DNA from: Ignavibacteria bacterium GWC2_36_12
GTDB taxonomy: Bacteria > Bacteroidota > Ignavibacteria > Ignavibacteriales > Ignavibacteriaceae
Length of the DNA: 44,193 nt
NCBI GenBank assembly: GCA_001802795.1
Contig: MGZZ01000002.1
Coordinates: 1 to 44,193 of the forward strand
Direction of reading: 5' to 3'
Shown here piece by piece: positions 26,950 to 35,049 of this stretch; the first letter of the stretch is position 1; each line of letters begins with the position of its first letter. The notes beneath the pieces are model-generated. The model did not search any database, had not been told where the DNA came from, and worked only from the letters and a program-made list of their open reading frames with translations. Position numbers and translations under genes: made by a program.

Positions 26950-26952
26950 TAA

Positions 26953-28218
26953 ATGCAATCAACTAATATAATATTCGATCATTCGAAAAAAGCGAGCATA
27001 AGGTTTATAGTAGCTTTTGGCTTTCTTGTTTATAGTTCAGGCACCTTTGTGCAAACGGAAGAAAATTTGTATAATACCCCACTTCTAGTTTTTCAAATAA
27101 GCCTTCTCTCTTATTTCCTTTTTTATAAATTATTTTGGCCAACAGTTTTTAAATTAAATTTTCCACTTTGGCAAACATATTTTATTCTAATTATCTCATT
27201 CCTATTTGTAGGTTTGTTCAGGGATGAATTTATGGAATCGATGCGTAATTCCATTTCATGTATAATCACTTTAATAAATATTATCGCATTTTCTTCATTT
27301 TTACATAGTATGTCCTTTAAGAAATCATTCAGGCTTTTACTATTATGTTTATTTGCGGTTATAACACTTAGTTTTATAGTTTATTATATCAATACAGGTA
27401 ATCTGGATATAGAAATTGTAAGAACCGAAAGATATGGCAAAGAAAGGTTATATGGCATTTTTGGTGGCGGGCTCGTTGGAATTATTGCAGGCTTTACTTT
27501 TGTTTTAGCTGTAATATCAATTTTCTTTAAATATTATCGATTCAATTTCTTCCCAATATTATGTATAGCATTTTCAGTATTAATATTACTTTTTTCGGAT
27601 AATAGGACTGGAATGATTATAAGCACTATTGCCTGTTTATATATAGTTGCTAAAAATTTCAAGTATTTAGGATTAGCATCCCGGTTAATTATTATCATTT
27701 TATTATCTTTAGCAGTTGTTTTTTTTATTAATTATTCTCAAAGTAGTATTGGAGGTATTGAGTTCTTAAACGATTTTGCTCTTAGAGTCAAAATTTGGGA
27801 TGTTTCATTTCAACAGGTTTTAGTTTATCCATGGACAGGTATGGGAAACACAGATTTCTTTTTACGCAGTTCTCTGGCTATAGCCGTTTTTGGTTATTTA
27901 AGTGATGCTCATAATGCTTATCTCAATCTTCTATTACAATCTGGATTTATTGTCTTTATTCTTTTAATGTATTTTTTATTTAAACTTTTACTAAAATTCA
28001 AAGATTATAATAAAAGGGTAAAAAAAATTTCCGGTTTATATAGTATACCCTTTTATTGGTTTGCGGTGGCTCTAACGGGTGCAACATATTTTAACTTTGC
28101 AGGCACATTTGATTCTTACTTGCTCGGCATTAGTCTAATCGGACTTTTATTACACCCTGAAATTGCTTTACAATCAAGATTGCAAATTCATAATATAAAG
28201 CCAGTTCCCTTACCTTAA
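26953..28218 (+). CDS. wzy: O-antigen polymerase/ligase-type membrane protein (Wzy-like)
   Basis: 421 residues with about ten hydrophobic segments. DNRTGMIIS and, in the periplasmic loop region, GMGNTDFFLR and DAHNAYLNLLLQSG are signatures of the O-antigen polymerase/ligase family (PF04932). With one flippase and no other candidate in the window it is most likely the Wzy polymerase. Ligase (WaaL) activity cannot be excluded from sequence alone. Confidence 0.85.
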   Translation: MQSTNIIFDHSKKASIRFIVAFGFLVYSSGTFVQTEENLYNTPLLVFQISLLSYFLFYKLFWPTVFKLNFPLWQTYFILIISFLFVGLFRDEFMESMRNSISCIITLINIIAFSSFLHSMSFKKSFRLLLLCLFAVITLSFIVYYINTGNLDIEIVRTERYGKERLYGIFGGGLVGIIAGFTFVLAVISIFFKYYRFNFFPILCIAFSVLILLFSDNRTGMIISTIACLYIVAKNFKYLGLASRLIIIILLSLAVVFFINYSQSSIGGIEFLNDFALRVKIWDVSFQQVLVYPWTGMGNTDFFLRSSLAIAVFGYLSDAHNAYLNLLLQSGFIVFILLMYFLFKLLLKFKDYNKRVKKISGLYSIPFYWFAVALTGATYFNFAGTFDSYLLGISLIGLLLHPEIALQSRLQIHNIKPVPLP

Positions 28219-28248
28219 TACTAATAAAAACATAAAACAAGTTTCTCT

Positions 28249-29307
28249 ATGAGGATTTTAATAACAAGTCCGTCACTTGATATTAATAAAAATATAAGTG
28301 GTATATCGTCTGTTGTGGCTAATATCATTAAGTGGCAGAGGGATAAATATATAGTTTTTACATCTGGAAGATCTGATAATGAAAAAAGAGATGTTAAATG
28401 GTTATTAAATCAATTCTTTTTTTTAATTAGATATATAAAAATTTTAAGAGTATCAAATATCAATGTTGTGCATATTAATTCGGCAATGTCAGAACTTTCA
28501 ATTATTAGAGATTACTTTCTTATATCCATAGCAAAAATTTTACGAAAAAAGATAGTTTTGCATATTCATGGCGGAAAATACCTTTTTGCCAGTCATAAGC
28601 CTATTATTTTAAAATATTTTATACAAGATTCCTTAAAAAAGAGTGACCAGATAATTGTTTTGAGCGAATTAGAAAGGGATAACATTAAAAATAAATTTAA
28701 TGTTGATAATATTAATATATTACAAAATTGTATAGAATTAAATCATGCAAAAACAATTCCCTTTGAAGATAAAAAAAATGTTATAGTTTTTTTAGGTCGT
28801 ATAGTAAAAGATAAGGGCTTAAATGAAATAGTAGAAGCCTTTAGATTGCTGAATAAAAAGACTAATGACTTTTTCTTTGAATTATGCGGCGTTGGTCCTG
28901 ATTTTGCTATATATGATAACCTATTTAATGAATTATTAGGAAATAGATATAAATATAATGGTGTAGTAAATGGATCTGAAAAATGGGACTTTTTGAAAAA
29001 TGCTAAAATATTTTTATTGCCCTCATACTATGAAGGACTTCCCATATCTCTTCTGGAAGCAATGTCTACCGGTTGTATTCCTATTGTCACTCCTGTCGGC
29101 TCGATTAAAGAAGTAATAAAAGATGAGTACAATGGAATTATTGTGAATAAATATGCCCCAGATGAAATAATGGAAGCTATCCTACACATTATCAAAAATC
29201 AACAAGTTGCAGAATATATGGCTCTCAATGCTGCACTTACAATAAAAGAGAGATTCAATATCTTGAATTATAAAGAGCAACTTAATAAAATTTACGATTG
29301 TTTATAA
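28249..29307 (+). CDS. GT4 family glycosyltransferase
   Basis: 352 residues. VVFLGRIVKDKGLNEIVEAF-like donor domain start (VIVFLGRIVKDKG) and PSYYEGLPISLLEAMSTGCIPIV are GT4 motifs; the N-terminal HIHGGKYLF matches the acceptor-domain loop. It follows wzy after 30 nt and precedes the WecG-like gene by 4 nt. Very AT-rich like its neighbours, consistent with a shared origin. Confidence 0.9.
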   Translation: MRILITSPSLDINKNISGISSVVANIIKWQRDKYIVFTSGRSDNEKRDVKWLLNQFFFLIRYIKILRVSNINVVHINSAMSELSIIRDYFLISIAKILRKKIVLHIHGGKYLFASHKPIILKYFIQDSLKKSDQIIVLSELERDNIKNKFNVDNINILQNCIELNHAKTIPFEDKKNVIVFLGRIVKDKGLNEIVEAFRLLNKKTNDFFFELCGVGPDFAIYDNLFNELLGNRYKYNGVVNGSEKWDFLKNAKIFLLPSYYEGLPISLLEAMSTGCIPIVTPVGSIKEVIKDEYNGIIVNKYAPDEIMEAILHIIKNQQVAEYMALNAALTIKERFNILNYKEQLNKIYDCL

Positions 29308-29311
29308 GCCC

Positions 29312-30046
29312 ATGATAAATGTAAGCAAAAAAATTAAAGTATTAGGATTGGAAATTTACTGTGGTAAGCTTGAAGAATTATGTCTTAATAATAAATTTTT
29401 AGTAAATACAATTAGTCCAAATTCCTTTGCTATTTCTGAAAAAGATAAGACATTTAAAGATGCATTAAAAAATACAGATATTCTTGTTTTAGATGGATTA
29501 TATTTTGGTTTAGCCCCTCTATTATTAAGGGGTATTAAAGTAAAAAAAAACTCCGGGACAGATTGTTTTTATTATTTCTTAAGTCGGGCCAATGAAATTT
29601 CCGGGAAAGTATTCTTTCTAGGTGCTAGCCTTGAAACATTAGTTAAAATGGAAAAGAAAGCAAGAATAGATTATCCATCCATAACTACAGAATCTTACGC
29701 TCCACCATTTAGGGAATCTTTTACAAAAGATGATAACGAAAAAATGATTAAGGTAATTAATCAGTTCAATCCCGATATATTATTTATAGGTATGACAGCA
29801 CCTAAACAGGAAAAATGGGCATATGAACACAAAGATAAAATAAATGCAAATATAATTTGTACAGTAGGGAATGTATTTGATTGGTTCGCCGATAATCAAA
29901 AACGACCCGGAAAAATTTGGATTAAATTAGGCTTAGAATGGTTTATTAGAACTATTAGACGACCCGAAATATTAAAAAGATATCCTAATGTTTTTAAGTT
30001 TTTCTGGATACTTTTTTTAAATATAATCAGAATCAGAAAAGACTAA
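29312..30046 (+). CDS. WecG/TagA/CpsF family glycosyltransferase (GT26)
   Basis: 244 residues. NTISPNSFAISEKDKTFKDAL and LVLDGLYFGLAPLLL match the N-terminal region of the family, and GMTAPKQEKWAYEHK and GNVFDWFADNQKRPG the conserved C-terminal core. Family members add the second sugar (such as ManNAcA or ManNAc) to an undecaprenyl-linked primer. It ends one base into the following ATG, so it is coupled to the Gfo/Idh gene. It probably acts soon after the WecA-like initiating enzyme at 42413. Confidence 0.92.
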   Translation: MINVSKKIKVLGLEIYCGKLEELCLNNKFLVNTISPNSFAISEKDKTFKDALKNTDILVLDGLYFGLAPLLLRGIKVKKNSGTDCFYYFLSRANEISGKVFFLGASLETLVKMEKKARIDYPSITTESYAPPFRESFTKDDNEKMIKVINQFNPDILFIGMTAPKQEKWAYEHKDKINANIICTVGNVFDWFADNQKRPGKIWIKLGLEWFIRTIRRPEILKRYPNVFKFFWILFLNIIRIRKD

Positions 30047-31095
30047 TGGGGCAAATTAAGCTCGGTTTTATTGGTCTCGGACGAATGGGGATTACCCACC
30101 TGTCAATATTAAATTCTAACCCCAATGTAAATATCACTTCAGCGTGTGATCCCTCAATAATTATTAATATTTTTTTCAAAAAATATTTTGATAGTATTAA
30201 TCTCTATCATGATCACACTGAGCTTATAGATAAAGAAAAACCCGATGCAATTATTGTATCTACACCTCCAAATCTTCATTACCAGGTTGTTGAGGAAGCA
30301 ATAAAAAATAATATAAATATTTTTGCAGAGAAGCCTTTTACATTGTCTTACAAAGAATCTTCTATCTTAGCAAACCTTGCTGAAGAGAAGGGGATTATAA
30401 ACCAGGCTGGTTATGTTAACCGTTTTAATGATATGTTCCTTAAGACAAAAGAATTAATAGTAAATAATGTTATCGGTAAACTAACAGGTTTTAAATCGGA
30501 AATGTTCAGCAATACTATCAGTAAAGAAGATACGGTTGAGGGATGGCGTGGAAACGAAGAATTGGGAGGCGGCTGCCTGAATGAGATGGCATCACATGCA
30601 GTAGATCTTGTTAATTATATTATCGGTGTACCCGATATGGTCTCAAAAAGCGTACTTAGCAAAATTCTTTCTAAAAGTGTAGATGATGTTGTTTCCAGTA
30701 CTTTTATATATAAAAATGGAATAAGTGGGACGTTGTATGTTAACTGGTGCGACCCGGCATATAGAAAGCCTTCGAACAAACTAGAAATATCCGGCACCGA
30801 AGGTCAACTTTGGGTTGATCAGCATGGCATCAAAATTTTCTTAAAGAGAGCCTACGAAATGTATAATCTGAAAGAAGGATTGAATAAAATTTATATAACG
30901 GATGTATTTAATAATGTTCCTTTTTATGTAAGAGGCAATGAGTTTACGAGCCAGCTATATCATTTTATAAAATGCTTAAACGGCGGGGATGTAAAAAAAG
31001 TGTGTACTTTTAGGGATGCCGCTGAAACGCAAAAAGTGCTTAATATGATTCGCGAAGATTCAAAAAAGGGGAAGTTTTACGATGCAAAAAATTGA
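30046..31095 (+). CDS. Gfo/Idh/MocA family oxidoreductase
   Basis: 349 residues. GFIGLGRMGITHLSIL is the Rossmann motif, EKPFTLSYKES the catalytic EKP signature, and GGGCLNEMASHAVDLVNYI the C-terminal domain helix with the conserved His. Family members oxidise or reduce sugar ring carbons with NAD(P). Overlapping by 14 nt with the following gene, the pair probably serves one modification step. Confidence 0.9.
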   Translation: MGQIKLGFIGLGRMGITHLSILNSNPNVNITSACDPSIIINIFFKKYFDSINLYHDHTELIDKEKPDAIIVSTPPNLHYQVVEEAIKNNINIFAEKPFTLSYKESSILANLAEEKGIINQAGYVNRFNDMFLKTKELIVNNVIGKLTGFKSEMFSNTISKEDTVEGWRGNEELGGGCLNEMASHAVDLVNYIIGVPDMVSKSVLSKILSKSVDDVVSSTFIYKNGISGTLYVNWCDPAYRKPSNKLEISGTEGQLWVDQHGIKIFLKRAYEMYNLKEGLNKIYITDVFNNVPFYVRGNEFTSQLYHFIKCLNGGDVKKVCTFRDAAETQKVLNMIREDSKKGKFYDAKN

Positions 31096-31969
31096 TAAAG
31101 TAATTTTGGGTGACAACCAGTTTTTTGGAATTAATCACATGTCGCAGGAAAAGGCTCAACAATTAGGAGAGAGGTTTCGCGAATTAAAAGATATAATTGC
31201 AGTTTACGATTATGCTGTTGAGAATGGAATTAATGCAATAATGCTAAACAGTAATGACAGGGCAAAAGAAATATGCGATTATTTCAGGGCTAACAAAACC
31301 CGGTATTCCGATATAAGCTGGTATCCTTCTCTGCCATATCCACATAAATATGCTAACCTGGTTGCTGAGAAGGGAATTGTATCCGCTGTTAATGAGGTTA
31401 TATTTTCTGATAATTCTACAAAAGGTTTGTTAAGTCTGGTAGCTAAAGGCAGCAGTGCTTTGTTAGGACAGGATGCGGTCAAAATAATGCAGATGCTTGT
31501 GGATATAGAAATTAAAGCGTTTCATGATTTGAATATCAAAGTCATTTTTCTTCAAAACATAATTACTGATCTCCTTCTTGGTTTAAAAGCTAAAATCTTT
31601 TTTAAAGAATATGCCGACTATATAAGAAAGAAATATAATGTTCTGCCGGGATTTTTAACTATGAATCTCCCCCATCTTGTTAAGCATTTTACCGAGTGGG
31701 GTATCGAAGAAGTTGTTATCTGCTCATCAATTAATAAAATTGGATATTTAATGTCACCTGATATTAAGACATACGAGGAAACTCTCAAGAATATAGATAA
31801 AAACAAATATCAGATTATGGCAATGTCTGTATTAGCTTCCGGTGCAATTCCTCCCGAGGATGCAATTCAATATATCACAGGTCAAAAAGTAAATTCAATA
31901 GTTTTTGGAGCTTCATCTGAAAAGAACATAAAAGAAACCACACAGTTAATTAATAGTTATTTTAATTAG
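31082..31969 (+). CDS. Uncharacterised TIM-barrel-like protein coupled to Gfo/Idh oxidoreductase
   Basis: 295 residues, not confidently recognised. ILGDNQFFGINHMSQEKA starts the protein, repeated alternation of hydrophobic strands and helices (DYAVENGINAIMLNS, LNIKVIFLQN, GIEEVVICSS, IMAMSVLASGAI, VNSIVFGASS) suggests a beta/alpha barrel, and the last two strands resemble an aldo-keto-reductase-type barrel end. It has no classical catalytic tetrad that I can place. It overlaps the oxidoreductase by 14 nt and is the last gene of the cluster before repeats resume. Confidence 0.55.
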   Translation: MQKIDKVILGDNQFFGINHMSQEKAQQLGERFRELKDIIAVYDYAVENGINAIMLNSNDRAKEICDYFRANKTRYSDISWYPSLPYPHKYANLVAEKGIVSAVNEVIFSDNSTKGLLSLVAKGSSALLGQDAVKIMQMLVDIEIKAFHDLNIKVIFLQNIITDLLLGLKAKIFFKEYADYIRKKYNVLPGFLTMNLPHLVKHFTEWGIEEVVICSSINKIGYLMSPDIKTYEETLKNIDKNKYQIMAMSVLASGAIPPEDAIQYITGQKVNSIVFGASSEKNIKETTQLINSYFN

Positions 31970-32039
31970 CGAAGTTAAAGTCCTGATCTATAGGGTAGCT
32001 AAAGATAGTGGCTATTCAGACTAAAATCGAACAAAATTG

Positions 32040-32180
32040 CCACGACATTTAGGGTCTGTTGTACAAGTGTCATTCTGAATTTATTTCAGAATCTAAAGTT
32101 GTGAAACAAGTAATATTGAGACTCTGAAACAAGTTCAGAGTGACAAAAAAAAGTTATACAACAGACCTTTTATGTCGTGG
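32040..32180. mobile_element. MITE-like element with 27-bp terminal inverted repeats
   Basis: The ends are CCACGACAT...GGTCTGTTGTACAA (32040-32066) and its complement at 32154-32180, matching at about 20 of 27 positions with the outer CCACGACAT exact. Inside is a second inverted pair, GTCATTCTGAATTTATTTC (from 32069) and the complement of GTCACTCTGAACTTGTTTC (ending 32144). There is no ORF. The RNA could fold into one long double hairpin, so it may also end transcription of the polysaccharide cluster. Confidence 0.75.
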
Positions 32181-32442
32181 AATAGAATAAAGGAACAAAA
32201 ATCCGGCTTTAGCCACATACTGCGTAACTTCAGTTAATTATCAATAATAATCAGTTGAATTACATAAAACTTTTTCTAAAATGAATAAAAAGTTACTCTG
32301 CCTTTCTCATTTTACACATAAGCGTATATTTGTAATAAATATTTTACAAATATGAAACAAGTGTGTAAATACCATTGCTCATTAGCACATCCTACCGCTG
32401 ATTTGGGCATAACGGATTATTACCTCGTAAGTAAAAGCTTTA
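32181..32442. other. Gene-free stretch with a promoter-like TATATTTG
   Basis: No gene. TATATTTG at 32325-32332 matches the Bacteroidota -7 element (TAnnTTTG), but no TTG sits at the right distance upstream, so it is weak. It is followed by TTTGTAA...TTACAAA, a short inverted repeat. The stretch precedes a remnant of an outer-membrane barrel gene. Confidence 0.3.
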
Positions 32443-32631
32443 GTGAAACAGAGAGAACTATATTCCCAATGTTTATATAGAAAGCATTTTGATGACATTC
32501 GTCTTGTAACCCGGCAAGAGATAGCAGAAAAATTATTGCTGATAAGAAGAGAGATTGATTTCGTTTACATCATACACTGTAAATGGGCAGTCGGCGGTGA
32601 CCGGTCATCGGTAGTAGGAAGTATAGAGTAG
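32443..32631 (+). pseudogene. Possible N-terminal remnant of a Wzi-like capsule assembly protein
   Basis: The 62-residue frame contains DDIRLVTRQEIAEKLLLIRREIDFVY. This lines up with DIRPLSRQMIAEKLLVIE near the start of the intact barrel protein at 36301, a region conserved in that family. The frame then runs into repeat sequence (GGTGACCGGTCATCGG) and stops. It is likely the stub of a paralogous barrel gene cut by repeat-associated deletion; the short match leaves doubt. Confidence 0.45.
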
Positions 32632-32774
32632 GAAGTATTGAGACTATAATTAAAAGAGTTAAAGATTAAAAAATTGAAAGATTGACCTTCATTCAATAGT
32701 TATCCTATATACTTTGATTTTTGAAAATTTATTTCAGATCTTAGAAAGAATTTAATTTAAAATAGAGATTTATT
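32632..32774. repeat. AGGAAGTATTGAGA word repeat and leader of hicBA
   Basis: Begins at the end of a word run (GTAGGAAGTATAGAGTAGGAAGTATTGAGAC, 32613-32643) shared in spirit with 33362-33436 and 35385-35403. AAAAGATTGAAAGATTG words follow, then ordinary AT-rich leader. Confidence 0.55.
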
Positions 32775-33011
32775 ATGAAAAGCATTAAAATTATAATTGA
32801 ACATCACGAGGACGGATACATAGGGTATCCCATAGGCTTTACACGGGGAGCGATTGTTGGTCAGGGAGATACTTATGCTGATGCACTTACGGATACCGAA
32901 AGTGCGATCCAATTTTTCATAGAGCAGTATGGAAAAGATAAGTTCTTTGAACATCTTGAAGGGGGTAATGAAATGAAGGAAGCTTATATTGCAGAAGCAG
33001 TAATATTATAA
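32775..33011 (+). CDS. hicB: HicB antitoxin
   Basis: 78 residues: strand KSIKIIIEHHEDGYIGYPIGF, GAIVGQGDTYADALTDTESAIQFFI, the classic HicB partial RNase H-like fold with the QGDTxxEA loop. The last base of its stop overlaps the A of the next ATG, so it is coupled to HicA. Antitoxin-first order is the less common arrangement but well known. Short for a DNA-binding HicB; no ribbon-helix-helix or HTH domain is evident. Confidence 0.88.
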   Translation: MKSIKIIIEHHEDGYIGYPIGFTRGAIVGQGDTYADALTDTESAIQFFIEQYGKDKFFEHLEGGNEMKEAYIAEAVIL

Positions 33012-33247
33012 TGAAATTTCCTGTTGATGTTCCAAAAGCAGATGTAATAAAGGTATTTAAAATCTTAGGGTTTTCCATTGTTCGGGAGGGGAACCATATA
33101 ATATTGGAACGCACAAATCCTGATGGCAGCAAAACACCCCTTGTATTACCCAATCATCGTAAAATAAAATCAAGCACGCTTCGTTCTGTTTTAACTCAAT
33201 CGGGGATTGACCGTAATGATTTTCTGGAAGCATATAATAAGGTTTAG
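33011..33247 (+). CDS. hicA: HicA mRNA interferase toxin
   Basis: 78 residues with the dsRNA-binding-like HicA fold: DVIKVFKILGFSIVREGNHIILER carries the catalytic His (H29) after G-N, and LPNHRKIKSSTLRSVLTQSGI is the conserved C-terminal helix region. HicA cleaves mRNA during stress and is blocked by HicB. Unlike the HicB-like gene at 1829, this pair is complete. Confidence 0.92.
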   Translation: MKFPVDVPKADVIKVFKILGFSIVREGNHIILERTNPDGSKTPLVLPNHRKIKSSTLRSVLTQSGIDRNDFLEAYNKV

Positions 33248-33515
33248 TTGATTTTTGCTTTAGTAGTTTAAGTTGTGGAAAGAAAAATCATAAGGGAAAA
33301 ATGTTACCATAGAGACTGTTTGAAAAACAAATAGAGGTGCTGCAAATGTTGGTAAAAACAATTTAGTATGGAGTATTGAGCCTGCATGCCGGTTTACCTA
33401 CCGATAGATATGGTAGGCAAGGTAAGGAGTATTGAGATGGCAAGGAGTTGCAATTGTATATCTTGGAAAAGAGGGTTACTGTTAAATTTTGGATTAGCGA
33501 ATTGTTTTATGTAAA
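33248..33515. repeat. AGTATTGAG word repeat split by a hairpin
   Basis: No gene. GAGTATTGAG at 33371-33380 and 33427-33436 bracket a hairpin of the CCTGC..CCGGT..CCTACC type (CCTACC 33397-33402 paired with GGTAGG 33412-33417). This resembles a palindromic insertion into a word repeat, from the same broad family as the one inside the ATPase gene at 33955. The rest is AT-rich. Confidence 0.6.
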
Positions 33516-33544
33516 TTTGCAATACTATTGCATAATTGCATAAG
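33516..33544 (+). promoter_or_regulatory. Three TTGCA direct repeats upstream of the DUF4143 ATPase
   Basis: TTGCA occurs at 33517, 33528 and 33536, spaced 11 and 8 bases, ending about ten bases before the ATG. Similar closely spaced TTGCAATA repeats precede related ATPase genes in my recollection of Bacteroidota genomes. They could be an autoregulatory operator. Inference from position and repetition only. Confidence 0.45.
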
Positions 33545-33550
33545 TTATGT

Positions 33551-34750
33551 ATGTATATTGAAAGAAAAATAACATCTCACTTAAACAAAGTTCTTGACAA
33601 ATTCCCTGTTGTATCGGTAACCGGTCCTCGTCAGTCAGGTAAAACAACTTTATTGAAATCTGCCTTTTCTTCGTATACATATTATAACCTGGAACGTGTT
33701 GATTACAGGGAGATGATTCAATCAGACATAGTTGGATTTCTAAAGAATGCTGGTCCACATGTAATTTTCGATGAAGCGCAGAATTTACCGGACCTTTTTA
33801 GCTATATACAGGTGATTTCGGATGAAAGAAACTCTGCGGGTCAATATATATTATCAGGTTCCCAGAGCTTTTTATTAAGCGAAAAAATATCACAATCTCT
33901 TGCAGGTCGTGTAAGTGTTAATCATCTTTTCCCCTTCGATATAACGGAATTGAACCTGCCTACCGGTCAGGCAGGCATAACAGAAAAACAAAGCCTGTAT
34001 CAGACTATAATTAAGGGCTTTTATCCGAGGATATATGATAAAAACATACAACCCGAAGATTTTTATCCCTCATATCTGCAGACCTACATAGAGAGAGATA
34101 TAAGAACATTAAAATCAATTGAAAACTTAAATACTTTTGCCAGATTTTTAGGCTTATGTGCAGGCAGGGTAGGACAGATATTAAATATTACATCGCTTGC
34201 AAATGATGCGGGAATAGCAGTAAATACAGCTAAAACCTGGCTTTCCTTATTGGAATCAAGTTTCATAATCTTTTTACTTCAACCTTACTATAAAAATTTT
34301 AATAAAAGATTAATAAAATCACCCAAAATATATTTTTATGATACCGGGGTAGTATCCTCACTTCTTAAATTAACAAATCCCGATTCGGTTAAGAACCATT
34401 TTGCGTACGGTGCACTCTTTGAAAATTTAGTGATTAGCGAAATAATTAAAAGCATCACTCACTCCGGGAAAAAACCCGCAGTCTATTATTGGCGTGAGAG
34501 CAACGGCATCGAGATTGATTGTATTGTAGAAAGAGGAGAGGGTTCATTAACTGCTATTGAGATTAAAGGGGGTGAAACTTTTAATAGTGATTTTATAAAA
34601 GACTTGAAGAAATTTCCCGGCATTTCTACCAAACAAGCTATTAAAAAAGTTTTGCTCTATACAGGCGAAAAAGCTTTTAACGTAATAGACATAAGTATTA
34701 TTCCTTTTAATAAGCTTATTGATTTGCTCAAAGAGCTCAAAACCTATTAG
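33551..34750 (+). CDS. AAA_14/DUF4143 family ATPase
   Basis: 399 residues. Walker A GPRQSGKTT (25-33), Walker B HVIFDEAQ (70-77), and the ILSGSQSF sensor strand, then the DUF4143 C-terminal half (FYDTGVVSSLL, YWRESNGIEIDCIVE, a PD-(D/E)xK-like core with D and E-x-K in IEIKGG). Its role is not established, although it is common near toxin-antitoxin loci. The tracked TTG start at 33536 lies within the TTGCA repeats, so ATG 33551 is preferred. A palindrome insert adds LPTGQAG at residues 136-142 without breaking the frame. Confidence 0.88.
   Translation: MYIERKITSHLNKVLDKFPVVSVTGPRQSGKTTLLKSAFSSYTYYNLERVDYREMIQSDIVGFLKNAGPHVIFDEAQNLPDLFSYIQVISDERNSAGQYILSGSQSFLLSEKISQSLAGRVSVNHLFPFDITELNLPTGQAGITEKQSLYQTIIKGFYPRIYDKNIQPEDFYPSYLQTYIERDIRTLKSIENLNTFARFLGLCAGRVGQILNITSLANDAGIAVNTAKTWLSLLESSFIIFLLQPYYKNFNKRLIKSPKIYFYDTGVVSSLLKLTNPDSVKNHFAYGALFENLVISEIIKSITHSGKKPAVYYWRESNGIEIDCIVERGEGSLTAIEIKGGETFNSDFIKDLKKFPGISTKQAIKKVLLYTGEKAFNVIDISIIPFNKLIDLLKELKTY
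33955..33975. repeat. Palindromic element inserted in frame in the ATPase gene
   Basis: CCTGCCT and AGGCAGG (7-bp perfect arms) surround ACCGGTC. In the reading frame it encodes part of the peptide LPTGQAG, which interrupts the otherwise conserved FDITEL..TEKQSL region of the ATPase. Related CCTGC/CCGGT/GGTAGGCA hairpins occur in non-coding DNA at 33381-33426. Confidence 0.75.
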
Positions 34751-34786
34751 AATTGAATTAAAACACATTTATGCTGATCAGAAACT

Positions 34787-34815
34787 GTTAACCCGAGTTT
34801 CAAACTTAGGTTAAC
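34787..34815. terminator. Hairpin after the ATPase gene, possible terminator
   Basis: GTTAACC (34787-34793) pairs with GGTTAAC (34809-34815), with an inner AGTTTCAAACT palindrome. It follows the ATPase stop by 37 bases. There is no U tract, so it may be a mini-palindrome repeat rather than a terminator, and it overlaps the end of the next inverted-repeat element. Confidence 0.4.
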
Positions 34816-35049
34816 CAATGTATTTAGAGTCTGTTGCATAACTATTTTGTCGATCCTCTACGAGGATCCGTTTTACTTTGTTCATACTTTTATTACAAAA
34901 ATTGAACATCTACAATGTTCTTTTATAGTTTTGACCTCGTAGAGGTCAAATTATTGTAAAAAAGAATAAATCAAAAAAAATTAATCCTCGTAGAGGATTT
35001 ATAAATTTAATCAACAGAGTTTTGCAACAGAGTCTTTATCCATTGGTAA
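34811..35049. mobile_element. MITE-like element with nested CCTCGTAGAGG palindromes
   Basis: The outer ends, TTAACCAATG...GAGTCTGTTGCA (34811-34838) and the complement of TGCAACAGAGTC...CATTGGTAA (35023-35049), form an imperfect inverted repeat. Its core GTCTGTTGCA parallels GTCTGTTGTA in the element at 32040. Inside are three palindromes sharing CCTC-TAC/GTA-GAGG: 34852-34868, 34933-34947 and 34983-34999. There is no ORF. Together with the 32040 element it defines a family with a common edge and different inner cargo. Confidence 0.75.

Noticed and set aside
33955-33975. LPTGQAG as a sortase-type signal
   Set aside because: It lies in the middle of a cytoplasmic ATPase, lacks the LPXTG pattern and comes from a DNA palindrome.
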